A stretch of 64,000 nucleotides of DNA from Pseudocercospora fijiensis CIRAD86 (Eukaryota > Ascomycota > Dothideomycetes > Mycosphaerellales > Mycosphaerellaceae). Below, piece by piece: positions 1-12,319 of the stretch (position 1 is its first letter; every line of letters starts with the position of its first letter). The stretch covers positions 1 through 64,000 of the forward strand of contig NW_006921549.1 in the NCBI RefSeq assembly GCF_000340215.1, given 5' to 3'. Under the pieces are notes generated by a model. It had not been told where the DNA came from and searched no databases. It saw only the letters and a program-made list of their open reading frames with translations. The translations under genes were made by a program, and so were the position numbers.

Positions 1-1660
1 TCTAGTAGTAGGTTATATATATTGTGTAGTAAGAGTGTACCTTAGGATATCTCTACTTAAACTAATATGAGGTCCCTATCCTCCTATAGTATAGCCTACT
101 AGGGTTCTATATCTATCTCCTTACTAATATAGATATATATCCTTAGGGCTCCCTAGTTATAGATAATTAGGTAGTATCTTAGGTCTTTAACTATTGCTAG
201 TCTCTTTGTATATAGGTTAAGCTAGGGCTCTTAGATTGTAATAATGTAATATTCTTTTAGGTTTAGTACTTAGAGGAAGCTCCTCTATACCTTATCTTTG
301 CTCTTATTAATATTGTACTATATAATGTTTAGTAATATTGCAATGTTTATTAGGTTTTATCTATATTATTTCCCTATAAGTTTTCCTTTAGTCTTCCCTT
401 ACTTTAGATCAATATTTAACTAAGCTTTATTTACCCTACTTCCTTTCCTATAATATTAAGGTATCTTAGTCTCCCTAGTTGCTAGTAACTTTCTTATACT
501 AGTAAGGCCCTAAATATAAACCTATTATCTTATCTAGACCTCTTTTATAGTACTTAGCTAGGTTGCTTCTATACCTAGCTGCCTTAGCTTATTATATATC
601 TTTTTAGTATATTGATTCTAGCTTCCTTTACCTTCCTAGCTACCTATATTCTTACTAGGCATTCCTTCGCCTAAGAGGGGTGTCTTTTAGTATAGTATAT
701 ATATCTTGCTTCTCCCTTATATGCTTTATATTCTTTAACCTAGTAATCCCCTATATAATAGGAGTAGGTATTAGTTATCTTTATATACTTAGCTACTAAG
801 TGTCTATAGTATTAACATTTAAAGCACTATATTATCCTATAGTTGCTTCTATATATCTCTGTTTCTAATCTTTTAAAGTCCTAGAACAACCCCTAGTCTA
901 GTACTATATTAGCTTACTCTATACTCCCTACCTAGATAATTAGGGAAGACTGCTTCTTAGTCTCTTCGATTTTCCTTTTAATCTATACTACTTTTGTAAT
1001 CTTTAGGCCTAGGCATATAGCTTAGTTTTGTCTCTATAGGCTCTTAATATCCTATTCTTCTTTAAAGCTTCTTATTATACTATAGGCTATAATTATAAAT
1101 TGCTATTAGGAGACCTTTACTGTTTTCCCTATCTTAGTTGTCTATTCTTTTTATATTTCTAGCTTCTTTTTGTCCTACTCTTATACTATAAATAGCTTAA
1201 TTACCCCTTTACCTTCGTTCCTAGCCCTAATTACCTCTTTAACTGCAATTCTTTCTATAATCTCTTTCCCTATAAGTCCTTAGATTTCCTTTTGCTCCTA
1301 TAGGTCCGTAATATAGACTCTAACTACTGTCCTCGGGGGTTTTAGCGCCTCCTAACTAGCTACTACTACCTAGGTGCGGTAGTTTAGGCTTGTCTCCTAT
1401 TATTTCTTCGTAATCTTTGCTACGACTATATTAGCTACCTTTATAATTACGTAGCTTACCTAGTTATAGATTGCTTTTAGTCCTCTAAGGAGTTCTAAGA
1501 TTATTATCCTATATGCCCTCTTAGGGGTTCTTCTATCTTCCGCCTTTAGTACCTCCTCTACCCTAGTATATAGTACTTTCTATTCGTCCTCCCTTCCTTC
1601 TTAACTATCTTCCCTTCGTCTCTAATTATTCGCCGCTATCTCTAAAGCGCGCAGTTAAAG
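1..1660 (-). pseudogene. LINE (Tad1-like) ORF1 remnant, RIP-degraded, runs off the left edge
   Basis: Read on the minus strand this stretch gives a long degenerate frame whose stops are TAG/TAA at Gln/Trp-like positions. Around 600-830 it reads like the double CCHC zinc knuckle at the end of a Tad-type ORF1, ending in PS*AKECLVR, which resembles the HPAWSKEC block of that family. Several expected Cys read as Tyr, as RIP does (TGT to TAT). The part nearest 1660 is rich in charged and Ser/Thr codons, fitting the ORF1 N-terminal region. Endonuclease and reverse transcriptase would lie left of the window. ORF1 of such elements encodes an RNA-binding nucleocapsid-like protein. The family call is by resemblance to the better preserved LINE pieces at 39.2-41.1 and 44.7-46.6 kb. 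Confidence 0.55.
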
Positions 1661-2207
1661 GTTTAATAGCTTATATAGAGATATAGGTCTTACTAGTACC
1701 GGGTAGGCCTTAAATAATAGTAAGACGCGCTATTAGAATACGACGGAGCGCTTCTAGTTAGAAGGCGTCTAGAGTACTATTCGGCTTAGAAGGCTAGTAC
1801 TTAACTATATTAATATTCTTAAAGCTCTCGTTACGGTTATTAACTAGGATAGAGCTTAGATCTCGCTTCGGCTATACTTTAATATACTTAGGCGCCGAAA
1901 TATAAGGCTATATACTAACGAGGTACTCTAATAAGGGGAAACCCTCGCGTATTATACGCTAAAGGCTAAGTAAGGTATACCGATTAGCTTCGAAAAGTCC
2001 GCTACGGTCCTCTACTATAAGATATTCTATAGTAGGATCTAGCTCTAACTCCTTAAGATAGGTAAAGGCGAGATTAAGCTTAGGTAGATTCTACTAAAGT
2101 CCCTCTAGTAGTCGAGCGGTAATAGTAGCGATAATAGCGCGAGATACGAACTTATTATTTATTAGTATAAGAACGACTAAGCTACCGGCGATAAGGCGCT
2201 TTAACTA
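1661..2207. other. Unassigned RIPped DNA
   Basis: No gene recognised. The sequence is TA-rich, lacks CA/TG, and retains CpG, like its neighbours. It leads directly into the tandem repeats at 2208 and may belong to the same degraded element. Confidence 0.5.
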
Positions 2208-2717
2208 TTCCTATAGAACTTTCTTACTAGTACGGAGAAGACTAAAAGTAACGCGAACGGCGAAGCTACGTATAGATAAAGTCGCGCTATAAATATAAAC
2301 CTACTTAGATTAGTATATAATAGGTAGCGCGTTAAAGGGGTAAAGGCGAGACTAACCTTAGTATAGATACCGACTTTGCTATTAAATGCGTCCTTAGCGG
2401 TATATAGAGTATAGCGAGTTATTAAAACTACTTCGTAAAGGCCGTAGAGGATATCTTCGCGGTTCCTATAGAACTTTCTTACTAGTACGGAGGAGACTAA
2501 AAGTAACGTAGACGGCGAAGCTACGTATAGACAAAGTCGCGCTATAGATATAAACCTACTTAGGTTAGTATATAACGGGCGGCGCGTTAAAGGGATAAAG
2601 GCGAGACTAACCTTAGTATAGATACCGACTTTACTATTAAATACGTCCTTAGCGGTATATAGAGTATAGCGAGTTATTAAGACTACTTCGCGAAGGCCGC
2701 GGAGGATATCTTCGTAG
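2208..2717. repeat. 255-bp tandem duplication (2 copies)
   Basis: A unit beginning ttcctatagaactttctta occurs at 2208 and again at 2463, a period of 255 bp. The second copy ends near 2717. The copies differ mainly by C/T and G/A transitions (for example gaagac versus gaggac), as expected when RIP acts on duplicated DNA. Confidence 0.9.
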
Positions 2718-2744
2718 TATAGCTCGTAAAGAGTACTCTAAGAA

Positions 2745-3400
2745 AATAGTTCTATAAGGGAGGCGATAAATAGTAAATAGAGCTCGTCGACGTCGTACGC
2801 GAGAGCGAGCGTTCCTATCGCTAGTTATAGCTAATTAGCTCGCGGCCCTTACTATATCGCTAGTTATAGCTAATTAGCCCGACGTAGGCGTAGTCGAGAT
2901 ACGACTTAGAATACGACCGCTTTCTTATTTAGCTCGTAATATATATAGGCGGCCTACGAGTAGGCGCGAGAATATATTCTTTTATATATTCGATATTATA
3001 ATATTAAATAAATAGAGAATAGTTCTATAAGGGAGGCGATAAATAGTAAATAGGGCTCGTCGACGTCGCGCGCGAGAGCGAGCGTTTCTATCGCTAGTTA
3101 TAGCTAATTAGCTCGTAGCCCTTACTATATCGCTAGTTATAGCTAATTAGCCCGACGCGGGCGTAGTCGAGATACGACTTAGAATACGACCGCCTTCTTA
3201 TTTAGCTCGTAATATACGTAGGTAGCCTACGAGTAGGCGCGAGAATATATTCTTTTATACCTTCGATATTATAATATCGAATAAATAGAGAATAGTTCTA
3301 TAAGAGAGGCGATAAATAGTAAATAGAGCTCGTCGATATCGCGTATAAAGGCGAGCGTTCCTATCGCTAGTTATAGCTAATTAGCCCGACGCTAGCGCCC
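2745..3400. repeat. 273-bp tandem repeat (about 2.4 copies)
   Basis: Units starting aatagttctataagggagg begin at 2745, 3018 and 3291, a constant 273-bp period; the third is cut short near 3400. Each unit carries an internal short duplication, atcgctagttatagctaatt, twice. The role is unknown; it could be the tandem part of a degraded transposon. Confidence 0.9.
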
Positions 3401-3470
3401 TACTATATACCTACTATACGCCTAATCCTAACCCTAAAGTGCCCTATAGTACCCTATTACTTCCCGATAT

Positions 3471-4150
3471 AGCGCTTAGCTCCTCCTTTTACGCTATTAC
3501 TATTCTACGAACTTACTCGAGCTAGATAGTATAAGCCGGTATTTACGCTTCGCTCTATTATCTTCTACTATAGCGCTTAGCTCCTCCTTTTACGCTATTA
3601 CTATTCTATAAACTTACTCGAGCCCTCTTATATAAGCCTCCTTCTACCTCTAACTCTTTATAAGTACTACTACTATACGATTTCTATCGCTCGGACGCTA
3701 TATTCGTAGCGAAGGGCGAACTATATATATAGTATATAGGGTAGATAATAGGCCTTTAATAGCGCTTAGCTCCTTCTATTACGCTATTACTATCCTATAC
3801 GCTTACTCTAGTCTCTTTACTCGAGCCTCTCTCCCCTTCTAACTCTCCTCGAGTACTACTACTATACTACCTATAACGCTCGAACGGTATATTCGCGATA
3901 AAGGTCTATCGAGTACCTCCCGCTATAGTACTTAGCTCCTCCTTTTACGCTATTACTACTTATACGAGCCTCCTTCCGTTAATAGCGCTTAGCTCCTCCT
4001 TCTACGCTATTACTACTTATACGAGCCTCCTTCTATTAATAGCGCTTAGCTCCTCCTTCTACGCTATTACTACTTATACGAGCCTACTTCCGTTAATAGC
4101 GCTTAGCTCCTCCTTTTACGCTATTTCTATTCTACGCTCTTATTCGAGCC
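3471..4150. repeat. Interspersed-to-tandem repeat with agcgcttagctcctcc core (7 copies)
   Basis: The motif agcgcttagctcctcctt followed by tacgctattact occurs near 3471, 3572, 3761, 3925, 3983, 4041 and 4098. The last four are a regular 57-58-bp tandem; the first three are spaced by 100-190 bp of related filler. The fourth copy reads agtacttagc. Confidence 0.85.
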
Positions 4151-4199
4151 TCCTTACTCGAGCCTCTCTTCCTATCCGACCCTTTTCGAATACTACTAT

Positions 4200-6430
4200 C
4201 GTACTACCTATAACGCTCGAATAGTATATTCGTAATAAAGGTCTATTAGGCGACTTCGTTATAATACCCGTTCTTTAAGGTATAATTTAGCTATTAACGT
4301 AGTGTTCTTTTAATCGCTTCTACTCTTAATAAGTTACTTTCTATAGCTTAGATACGAGCCTATATTTACGCTTTACGCTATTACCTATATTTACGACTAA
4401 AGGCAAACTATATATATAGCCCGTACGAGGGATATTAGATATAAAAGCGACATTCTAAATAGTTAAAATAGGCTCTCTCTAGTACCGGAGCGTCTATTCT
4501 AGTAGTAGCTAGCTTACTAAATCGCAACGTCTTCTAGTAGATAGTATAAGCCTATATTTACGTACTACTCTACGTACCTATACTACGTTCGCGACAAAGG
4601 AGGCCCGGCTAAACTATATTCTAAATTTACTATTAACGCTTAATAGCTAGAAAAACCCCGTTAGTACCCGAACGTCCGCGCCGGCGGCGTAGATAGTAAG
4701 GCTAGTAAATAAAGGTATAAAACGATTAAAATATTTTATAGATTATATACTAGAGTAGTCGTCTAGGTAGAAGGCTAAATAAACGACTATATATTAATCT
4801 ATAGCAAAATAATAAACTAGGCGTAAGGTTAAGAAGCGAGATAATAAATAACGTAAGTTGCCGAACCCGCTACCGAAGTTAGTAATAGAGGATAGAGAAG
4901 TTGTCTAGTCGGCTTAGTACCTGATTTAACGCTAAATTAGAGCCCGAGTCGGCCTAATCTAGATACTAGCAAACCCCGCGACTAGAGTAGTTCTAGTTTC
5001 TACTACTAACTAACGTTAACTTTCTACTACGTAATATATATAACTACTACCTTCGAGAATACTACGTACTTAACTACCTCGCGATTAATATTTAATAGAT
5101 AGTATTATCTACGGCCTTAGCCTACTGCTATCGATATACTATATATTTTACGCTAGCGTCGAGAGATTAATCTAGGAGTCTAGTTAGATTAGTAGTACGT
5201 TCCGATTACTATTATTACTAGAACGCCGAAGGACGTAAGGTTACCTATACGACCTAGTATTAATAGACGAGAAATACGAAGAAGAGTTCCCTAAGGTAGT
5301 AAAGTAGATCTATATAGTAGAGGAATAGACTACGTTTAGGTACCTAGTATATAAGATTTGTTTTAATTATTGCCGATAGACGAGACGAAAAATAGTATAT
5401 ATAATAATACGTAGAGTCGGCGATACTAGCAATTACGCGGAAATTACTATATCTATAGATACTAGACTAGCGATACTAGAAGGATATAGAGCGGTACCGC
5501 CGTACCGCGTACTAAATAATATATAGTAGAGTATAGTTATAGTATAAGAGTAGAATAGGAAGGTAAAATCTATATATCGACTATATAAACTCGATTATCG
5601 CTAGCCTATAGTTAAAGGCTACGCGTTAGTAGTAGTCGATAATATAGACCTCGAACGATTAGTTAAGATACTATAGGTAGATTATAGTTTCGTAGCTAGA
5701 GTAGACGCCTTATATTAGATAAGCGACTAATATAGATATATTCGAATTAATAATAAGCGATAGTAGAGGGCTAGTCTATCCGATATATTAGGCAGAGGCC
5801 TATAGCTACGATTTGTAATCTATAGGCAAATTAAGGAGGCAGAGCGAGCGTAAATATAAACGTAGAAAAGCAAGATAAATAATTAATTTTACTAAGTCCG
5901 ATATAGAAGTCCTACTCTAATAGTAATAGGCACTAATCTATTTATTAAACGGAAGGCAAGATACCCCGGCTACGATAAGTACTACGCTTTAATTCTAGAT
6001 ATATACTAATATATAGTAAGTATATTATATATAGTAGTCTTAAGCGCTACGATCTCTTCTTTTATCTACTTAATCTCGGCCTATATTTAAGTACCCTAAT
6101 CGCGCTATAGCGATAGCGGACTCGGAGTAGCGCGACAATTAAGGAAAGGCTAAATAAGCTACGACTAGCAGTCGTTAGGCTAGTATAGATTACATGCCTC
6201 TAGCTAGTCTATTTCGAATTACATCTATCGAGTATAGGGCCTCTACGGTATTATTAACCTCGAATTAGCTAAATACGCTAATAGAGATAGTTCTAACTAA
6301 TCTATAATGCTACGAGGCGGCTTAGAAGGTATATATTCGGCCTAGCGGATTAGCTAACGCCTATTAATTTACTAATAAAGAATATATATCTATATATATA
6401 ATAGTAGCGACCGAGCGAGGAATAAATAGT
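4200..6430. other. Left half of an unidentified RIPped element interrupted by the hAT
   Basis: This DNA is continuous with 15926 onward once the hAT and one target duplication are removed, so both flanks belonged to one older sequence. It is strongly depleted of CA/TG and open in several frames apart from TAG/TAA codons. I could not recognise a protein domain in either strand. Confidence 0.5.
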
Positions 6431-6438
6431 CTAAATAC
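6431..6438. repeat. 8-bp target-site duplication, left copy (CTAAATAC)
   Basis: CTAAATAC directly precedes the left terminus of the hAT element and is repeated exactly at 15918-15925. An 8-bp duplication is diagnostic of hAT transposition. Confidence 0.92.
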
Positions 6439-6465
6439 TAGACCCTATAGTAGTTTGGTTTCCGA
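6439..6465 (+). repeat. hAT left terminal inverted repeat
   Basis: tagaccctatagtagtttgg matches the reverse complement of the right end (tagaccccgtagtagttcgg) at 17 of 20 positions, all differences being transitions. The same terminus occurs at 41084 (tagaccccgtagtagctcgg). Confidence 0.88.
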
Positions 6466-6579
6466 ACTACTAAACGTATATAGTTTAATTTCTTAGCGGC
6501 GAACTAGCTCCCTAGTTCCGGTTTAGTTTTTTCGAACTATATAGATTCCTAGTTTAAACTAGAGACTATATTAGTTTTA

Positions 6580-6890
6580 CTATAAGGATATTCTTATTCG
6601 ACTACTAGCTACGATTGCCGGCTATAATAGTAACTCTATTATATTTACTACGCTCTTTTACGATTACTAGGGCGTAGTTACCGTTACTAGGGCGTAGTTA
6701 CCGTTACTAGGGCGTAGTTTTATTATAAGGACACTCTTATTCGACTACCGGCTACGATTGCTAGCTATAATAGTTACTAGGTTATATTTACTACGCTCTA
6801 TTACTATTACTAGGGCGTAGTTGCCGTTACTAGGGCGTAGTTACCGTTGCTAGGGCGTAGTTACTATTACTAGGGTATAGTTACCGTAGT
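6580..6890 (+). repeat. hAT 5' subterminal repeats
   Basis: A segment of about 135 bp (cttattcgactac...ttactacgctc) is duplicated at about 6585 and 6728. Each copy ends in a short array of an 18-19-bp unit with core actagggcgtagtt (three in the first, five in the second). Subterminal arrays like this are the usual transposase-binding regions of hAT elements; that role is inferred. Confidence 0.8.
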
Positions 6891-7034
6891 TGCGAAAGCT
6901 TACCTATATAACGTTATATAGGTAGTAATAATTAGGGCTTCGCGATATTCTTATACTTTTAACTTCTTCCTCTATATCTATACTAATAATAACTACTATA
7001 CGCTACGCTCCCGCCCCTTTTTCTTATAATAGTA

Positions 7035-8560
7035 AGTAAGAAGCGCGCCGCGCGCTAAATAGAAGATAGAACTAAAGACCGCGAGTTTGTTTTGCCTAAG
7101 CGTCTAACTAAAAAGCGTAAGACTAAAAAGGAGTACTCTACGAAGAAGAATTCCGTACGAGACCGTAAGAGAAAGGAGAAGATAGATAAGGATAAAAGAG
7201 CTAAGAACAAGAGAAGAAAGGCGTAGAATAAGGCATTCTATCGATAGCTAGCGCCTATAGAAAAAAGTAAAGGTTAGAATAAGAAAACAATCTAAGAGGA
7301 GGCTAAGAGGAAGAAAGAATTATAGCTAGTTTCCGAGCGTAAAGTTCTAGTAGCGTAAGTTAATCTAGCTAGCGGCCGTAGCTAGTAGCTATAGCCGGCA
7401 GCTATAGCCGGTAGCTATAGCCGGTATATTTTTCTTTAATACGTTAACTAATAGTATTTAGATCTATAGCCGCTACCTCTATCGATACGACCGATAGTAA
7501 CGGAGATATTTAGATAGCCGAGAATAATAGTACTAGAGTTTAGGATGCTACGATAGAGCTTAATACTACGAATAAAGGAACTAATAAAAGCGAGGAGATA
7601 CTATACGTCGATCTAGTAATAGGTATAGTCTTAGGGTCTAACGCTATAGACGATAAGCGCTAGGAGTAGATCGAGTATAGTAAAAGAGACGAGATACTAG
7701 TAAAGGGCTAAGGTATAAGTCCTATTAATCTAGAAAATTATAGTTAAAGCTACTACGAAAAGCTAGTAAGGATTAGAATCGAGACTAGTCGTCTTTATAT
7801 CCTCGATATAGAGTAGAAGTTTTTTTATTAGTATTAGAGCGAAGCCTTTACGTCTATAAAGGCAAAGTAGCTTACGATTAATACGATCGGGGCTAGGTAT
7901 CTAGAGACGGTAGAAGTGTTACTAAAGGAGGAAGAGGTATAGGTAATTATTCTATACTTAGTATATATAGCTAGCGTTCGTAGCCGGTAGATACTAATAG
8001 TTAAATAGAAAGCGTTTCTCGAGGGTAGAGTACTACTACTATATAAAATCTTTACTAAGGTAGAGAGGGCTTATATCCGGAATCTAAGCTACTAGTAGAA
8101 TAGGTTAGCGTTAGAATTCTCTAAATCTCTATATAAGCCTCCGAAGGATTACCTATTTTAGCGATACGGCTTTATCTTAACTACTCTATAGATACCCGAA
8201 GAAGCTCGAGCGCTCTTTAAAGTCTTTACTAAGAAGCGGAAGGAGTTCGAGGATTAGGATTAGTTAATATAGCTATTAGTTAGTCTTAGGTTTTGTAGTT
8301 AGACTCGGCCTAAGTATTTACTTATCGAGTATCTTATACCGAAAGAGGATAGATTAAGACTAAAAACGAGCGTAGATTCGTTAGGTATAGTAGCTCGGTT
8401 CCGTTAGTAAGAGAGAGCCGCTATATAGAAGGCAAAATTTAGGTAGTTCGGGTAGCTAGGAAAGAAATTCTAGTAGTTAGGCTAGCTAGGGTAGCTAGGA
8501 AAAAAAATCTAGTAGTTAGGTAGCTAGGAAACAAAAAAAAAGATAGCTAGCTATATACTA
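7035..8560 (+). pseudogene. Lys/Arg-rich coding remnant upstream of the transposase
   Basis: From about 7050 the frame reads EDRTKDREFVLPKRLTKKRK and continues Lys/Arg-rich with TAG/TAA at Gln/Trp-like positions. An intron with GTAAGT at 7355 and TTTAG at 7461 fits the frame. Later parts read PEEARALFKVFTKKRKEF and RPKYLLIEYLIPKEDRLRL. I do not recognise the domain. It may be the N-terminal exons of the hAT transposase or a separate accessory gene. No zinc-finger spacing could be confirmed, and RIP would convert Cys to Tyr. Confidence 0.5.
7355..7461 (+). other. Predicted intron with CCGG palindrome cluster
   Basis: The intron starts GTAAGT, has a branch-like gttaactaa near 7443 and ends TATTTAG at 7461. 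Between them lie three tandem copies of a unit with core ctatagccggtag (7385-7425). Its 107-nt length is normal for filamentous fungi. Confidence 0.65.
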
Positions 8561-9337
8561 CCTAGCTATTCCTAACGATACGATACTATAAAAGAAAGGG
8601 TATTTCCCTATAGCTACTAGTATATATCTACTACTCCTAAGTCCTTACCTTACTATACGAAACTTTAAAACATACCGACCGATATTATATATATACTAGG
8701 CGCTATACTAGGAAGGGTAATAACGAGACGATAGTCGAAATAGTCTAGTATATAAGCGAGATTACGATAACGTCGAGAGGAGGTCGTATATTTACTTTTA
8801 AGCCTATCGAGTCCTAGACGACGATTAGGGCTAGATTTATCCTCTCCGAATCCTAGTAGTAGGAATTTATTATAGGGTACTACTACCTAGTCCTTGCCTT
8901 TACGGAGTCTAAGTAGAAGGTTATTCGGAGATATAAGAATATCGAGTATTAATCCGGAAATCTTCGAAAAGGCTAGCTAGGCGTATCTTTAGAAACCCGA
9001 GTATATAGAGTAGTTTAATTAATAGGTCTATAAGATATAGTTCCCTTTATACTTACGTTTAAAGGAGTATAAACTCCGGAAGTACTCGATACGATAGGGG
9101 AGTAAAGAGCGAATAGATATATTCTAGAAGTTCTTTATAAAGGGGGTATTATACCGTTATACGACTTCTCGACTTAAAGGTTAACTAGTAATTGTCTATA
9201 ACTTCTACTGTTTAATCTTAAAATAACCGAAACTAGGGGATAGGAACTTATCGTCTACGAACTATCTCTATTCTAAATAGTATCGGGAATCTTAGAGAGA
9301 GAGGAGAGTTAATATAGATATAGCGTTCTAGAAAGAG

Positions 9338-9424
9338 GTACGTCTTCTAAAATACCGGCTATAGCTACCGGCTATAGCTACCGGCTATAGATACCGGCTA
9401 CTTTTATTAACCGTAGAGATATAG
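9338..9424 (+). other. Predicted intron with CCGG palindrome cluster
   Basis: The intron starts GTACGT at 9338, carries four copies of taccggctata-type repeat (9353-9400), has a branch-like tattaac at 9405-9411 and ends at gatatag (9424); cttatag at 9437 is an alternative 3' site. It splits the transposase upstream of its best-recognised part. Confidence 0.65.
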
Positions 9425-11760
9425 CTAATTCTTATAGGCTACGCTTAAGGAAGCTCTAGGATTAAAGGCTACCGATTTCTCCTCCGAAGACTTTAAGTAA
9501 CTAGTAAACGAGATACTAGCTATAAACGGTCTCCCGGAAGACTTCTATAAAAGGGAGTCTATATAGAAGATATATCTATATCTTATAAACTACCCTCCCC
9601 TATTTCTCGGCGCTATAATATAGCGTATTATATTCGAAAAGAATAAAGAGGCTACGTTAGACGATATTCGGGAGATCCTCCGTAATACTCGCCGAGTAGC
9701 TATTACTATCGATAGCTAGTTAAGCCGGACTATAAGAGCCTCCTTCCTCTCGATTATACTATACTTTATTAATTTAGATTAGAAACTCTAGGAACTTATA
9801 ATCGGATTCCCTAAAATTCTAGGTTCCTATACTAGTAAGGATATAGCGAAGCTTATCTATACGGTAATAGATAGGGTTAGCGTAATAACGAAACTAATCT
9901 CGATTACTACGGACAACGCTAGTAATAATCGAATATTATATAAGGCGTTATATATACAATTTACTCGTATATATCTTTAAAATTACTAATTATATCGATA
10001 GGGTCGAGTATATAGAGGAGATTATAAGGTCTATAATCTAGCTTAATCTTCCGAATATTAAGCTCGCTACGATTCCGGATACGTACGATAATACGTACGA
10101 TAATAACGATAAAAAGGAGCCTAGTAATAGCTCTAGCCCTATTAAATCGGAGCCGACGTCGATACTAGTTATATCCCTATAGAAGTTTCCCTATCTCGCT
10201 TATATAGTTTAAATTACGATCTAAGCCCTCTTTAAGACGCTAAAAATTACACTATTAAATAACGACTAATAGAAGATCCTAGATAAGGATAAAGTAAAGT
10301 TAAAAGTCGAGAAACTCGTTATAGTAATAAGACGGGATAAAATAGAGAGCCTCGCTCTTATTTTATATAAGATATAACTTTTATCCGTAGCCGGTACCTA
10401 TAGCCGGTAACCTAGTATAGTTCTAACTCTTTTTCTCTAGCTTCGTCGTCTAGTAATATATACGAACTCGAGCTTATAGAGATATAACCGATTCGAGGCT
10501 ATTTAAAAGAACCTAATCGAGCGCCCTAAAACTAATACCTAGAATATCGTATAGAATAAGCGATAGCAAAAGCGGCCTCCTTAGCGCCTACTCTATTTTA
10601 CCTAAGACGTTAAAACCCAGTTCGATTCGACTTTCTATATAGTTACGAGGTAATATACTTTACGTACCGCTCTCGAGATCTATTAGAGTTCCGAGGGTAT
10701 TAAGTAGCTCGGGCTTATCCCCGCCGAATAGCGCTAAGTAGAGTATCTCGTCGATATTAGTAAGCATTACGCGAAGGTTACTACTACGATTAGAAGAAAC
10801 CGAGAACCGACGATCTACCTTATCTTTACGTACTATAACTAGCTCTTTAACGAGCTCGAGGAAACCGTAGCTAAGCTAGCTAAGAAGAGCGTTCCCTAGA
10901 AAGTAGCTATAACGAAAGCTATAGATACCTCCTATACTAAGTTATATAAATATTATAGTACTACCTTTAAGTCGTTCGAGGATATCTATAGCGTTACGTA
11001 CTTACTTAACCCGGTAGAAAAGGATATATACTAGTAGAGGCCGGAATAGAAGGCGGATAAGATATAGCCGAAGTATTACTAGACTATTCTAGAAAAGATA
11101 TTCTACGAGCGTCGGAAAGAAACTAGTCTAAATATAGCTCCTATAAAGAAAAAGAAGGTTTAGAAGGCTCCGATATTATACCTATTTCGTAGGTAGGAAG
11201 TAGAGGCAGAAGAGGAAGTAACTACTAAAGTAAATAAAGAAGAGTTCGATCTCTATCGGCGCGCGAGTAAGTATAAACCCGTAGGCTCGGAAAGAGGGCT
11301 AATAATCTCTAGATCTTACTAGTCTTCTAGACGAATTCGGAGACGATATTCTCGCTATATAGTAGCGGTTAGAGCCTAAGTTTCTAACGATAGCGTCGGT
11401 CGCTTAGGACGTCCTCGCTATCCCGAGTATAGATATAGGCTATAAGAGGTCTTTTAGTATCGCTTATTACTAGGGCCGCTTTAATCGAATATACTCGCCT
11501 ACTACCTTCGAATCTATTATAGTATTCCGATACTATCTCCTTTACTAGAATCGCTAAGGTAGGTTACTAAAGATTATACTAAAGGAGTTAATCGAGGAAT
11601 TAGAAAACCTTAAGATCGAAGAAACCTAGGAGCGCGAAGAGAATACGAAATTTAGTCTAAGCGAAACCCTAATTAGCGATAACGAAGAGGAGGAGGGTAG
11701 AGGTAGAAGGCGATACTAAGTCGAGAAGCGGAAATATATATAGGCTTAGAGTAGCTTTAA
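9425..11760 (+). pseudogene. hAT transposase (RNase H-like core and C-terminal dimerisation domain), RIP-dead
   Basis: hAT transposase cuts and pastes the element through an RNase H-like DD/E core. The frame from about 9690 reads RTIRASFLSIILYFINLDW, then a block ending ISITTDNASNNRILYKALY, the hallmark DN-x-S-N region of the family (9890-9945). Around 10860-11020 it reads LYKYYSTTFKSFEDIYS and LNPVEKD, the conserved KYY and LNP..K block. At 11340-11540 LEPKFLTIASVA*DVLAIPS and FSIA..FNRIYSPTTFESI match the hAT dimerisation domain. A predicted intron (ending ctctag at 10440) again holds CCGG repeats. Stops are TAG/TAA at Gln/Trp sites. The truncated second copy at 41270-43300 is clearly homologous. 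Confidence 0.88.
10360..10440 (+). other. Predicted intron in hAT transposase with CCGG repeats
   Basis: gtagccggtacctatagccgg lies at about 10387-10408, followed by a branch-like ttctaactc (10421) and a 3' site ctctag ending at 10440. The 5' site is not clear, perhaps mutated. The homologous place in the second copy (42060-42130) has the same branch and acceptor, with the repeats decayed from ccgg to ctag. Confidence 0.5.
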
Positions 11761-12319
11761 GGAGACGAAGCGTTTACGTATAAGGTAATATAGTCGGCGT
11801 ATATAGCCGGTATATATCCGAAATCTATTTCGAATTCCTAGGACCTAAATAGACTAGTTACTATAGTAACCGACTCCGCTTACCTACGGACTATTTCTAA
11901 TTCTCTATTCGCTCTTCCTCTCCTTCTTCCCTTTCCCTATATTCTTAAAGATAAATATACCTTAAGGATTCGGCTTTTCGAGCCTTCCTAAGCCGGCTAA
12001 CTCCCCTTCCTTAAGCTACTATCCTTTATACGAATCTAACGATAATCTACTAAGGCGGTTTAATAGAAGACTATATATTCTAGAAGGTAAGAAGTATTAA
12101 TATCTCCTTACGATTATATACTTATTAATTTTCTAGGTCCTACCGATATACCCTCGTCGCCTAAATATATAGATAAATATCTTTAAAGGCTAAAGGGTAA
12201 GGGTAAAGCAAGCTAAGTATAGGGAGACCGTAGCGAGAACGAGATATCGGAAGAGTAAGGCTCTCCGTAGTATATATTAAGGAAGGGGGTTCCTCGGAAA
12301 ATAGTACCGAAAAATAAGA

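Noticed and set aside
3425..3445. Telomere-like ctaatcctaaccctaaa
   Set aside because: Only one to two imperfect units; no array and no chromosome-end structure.
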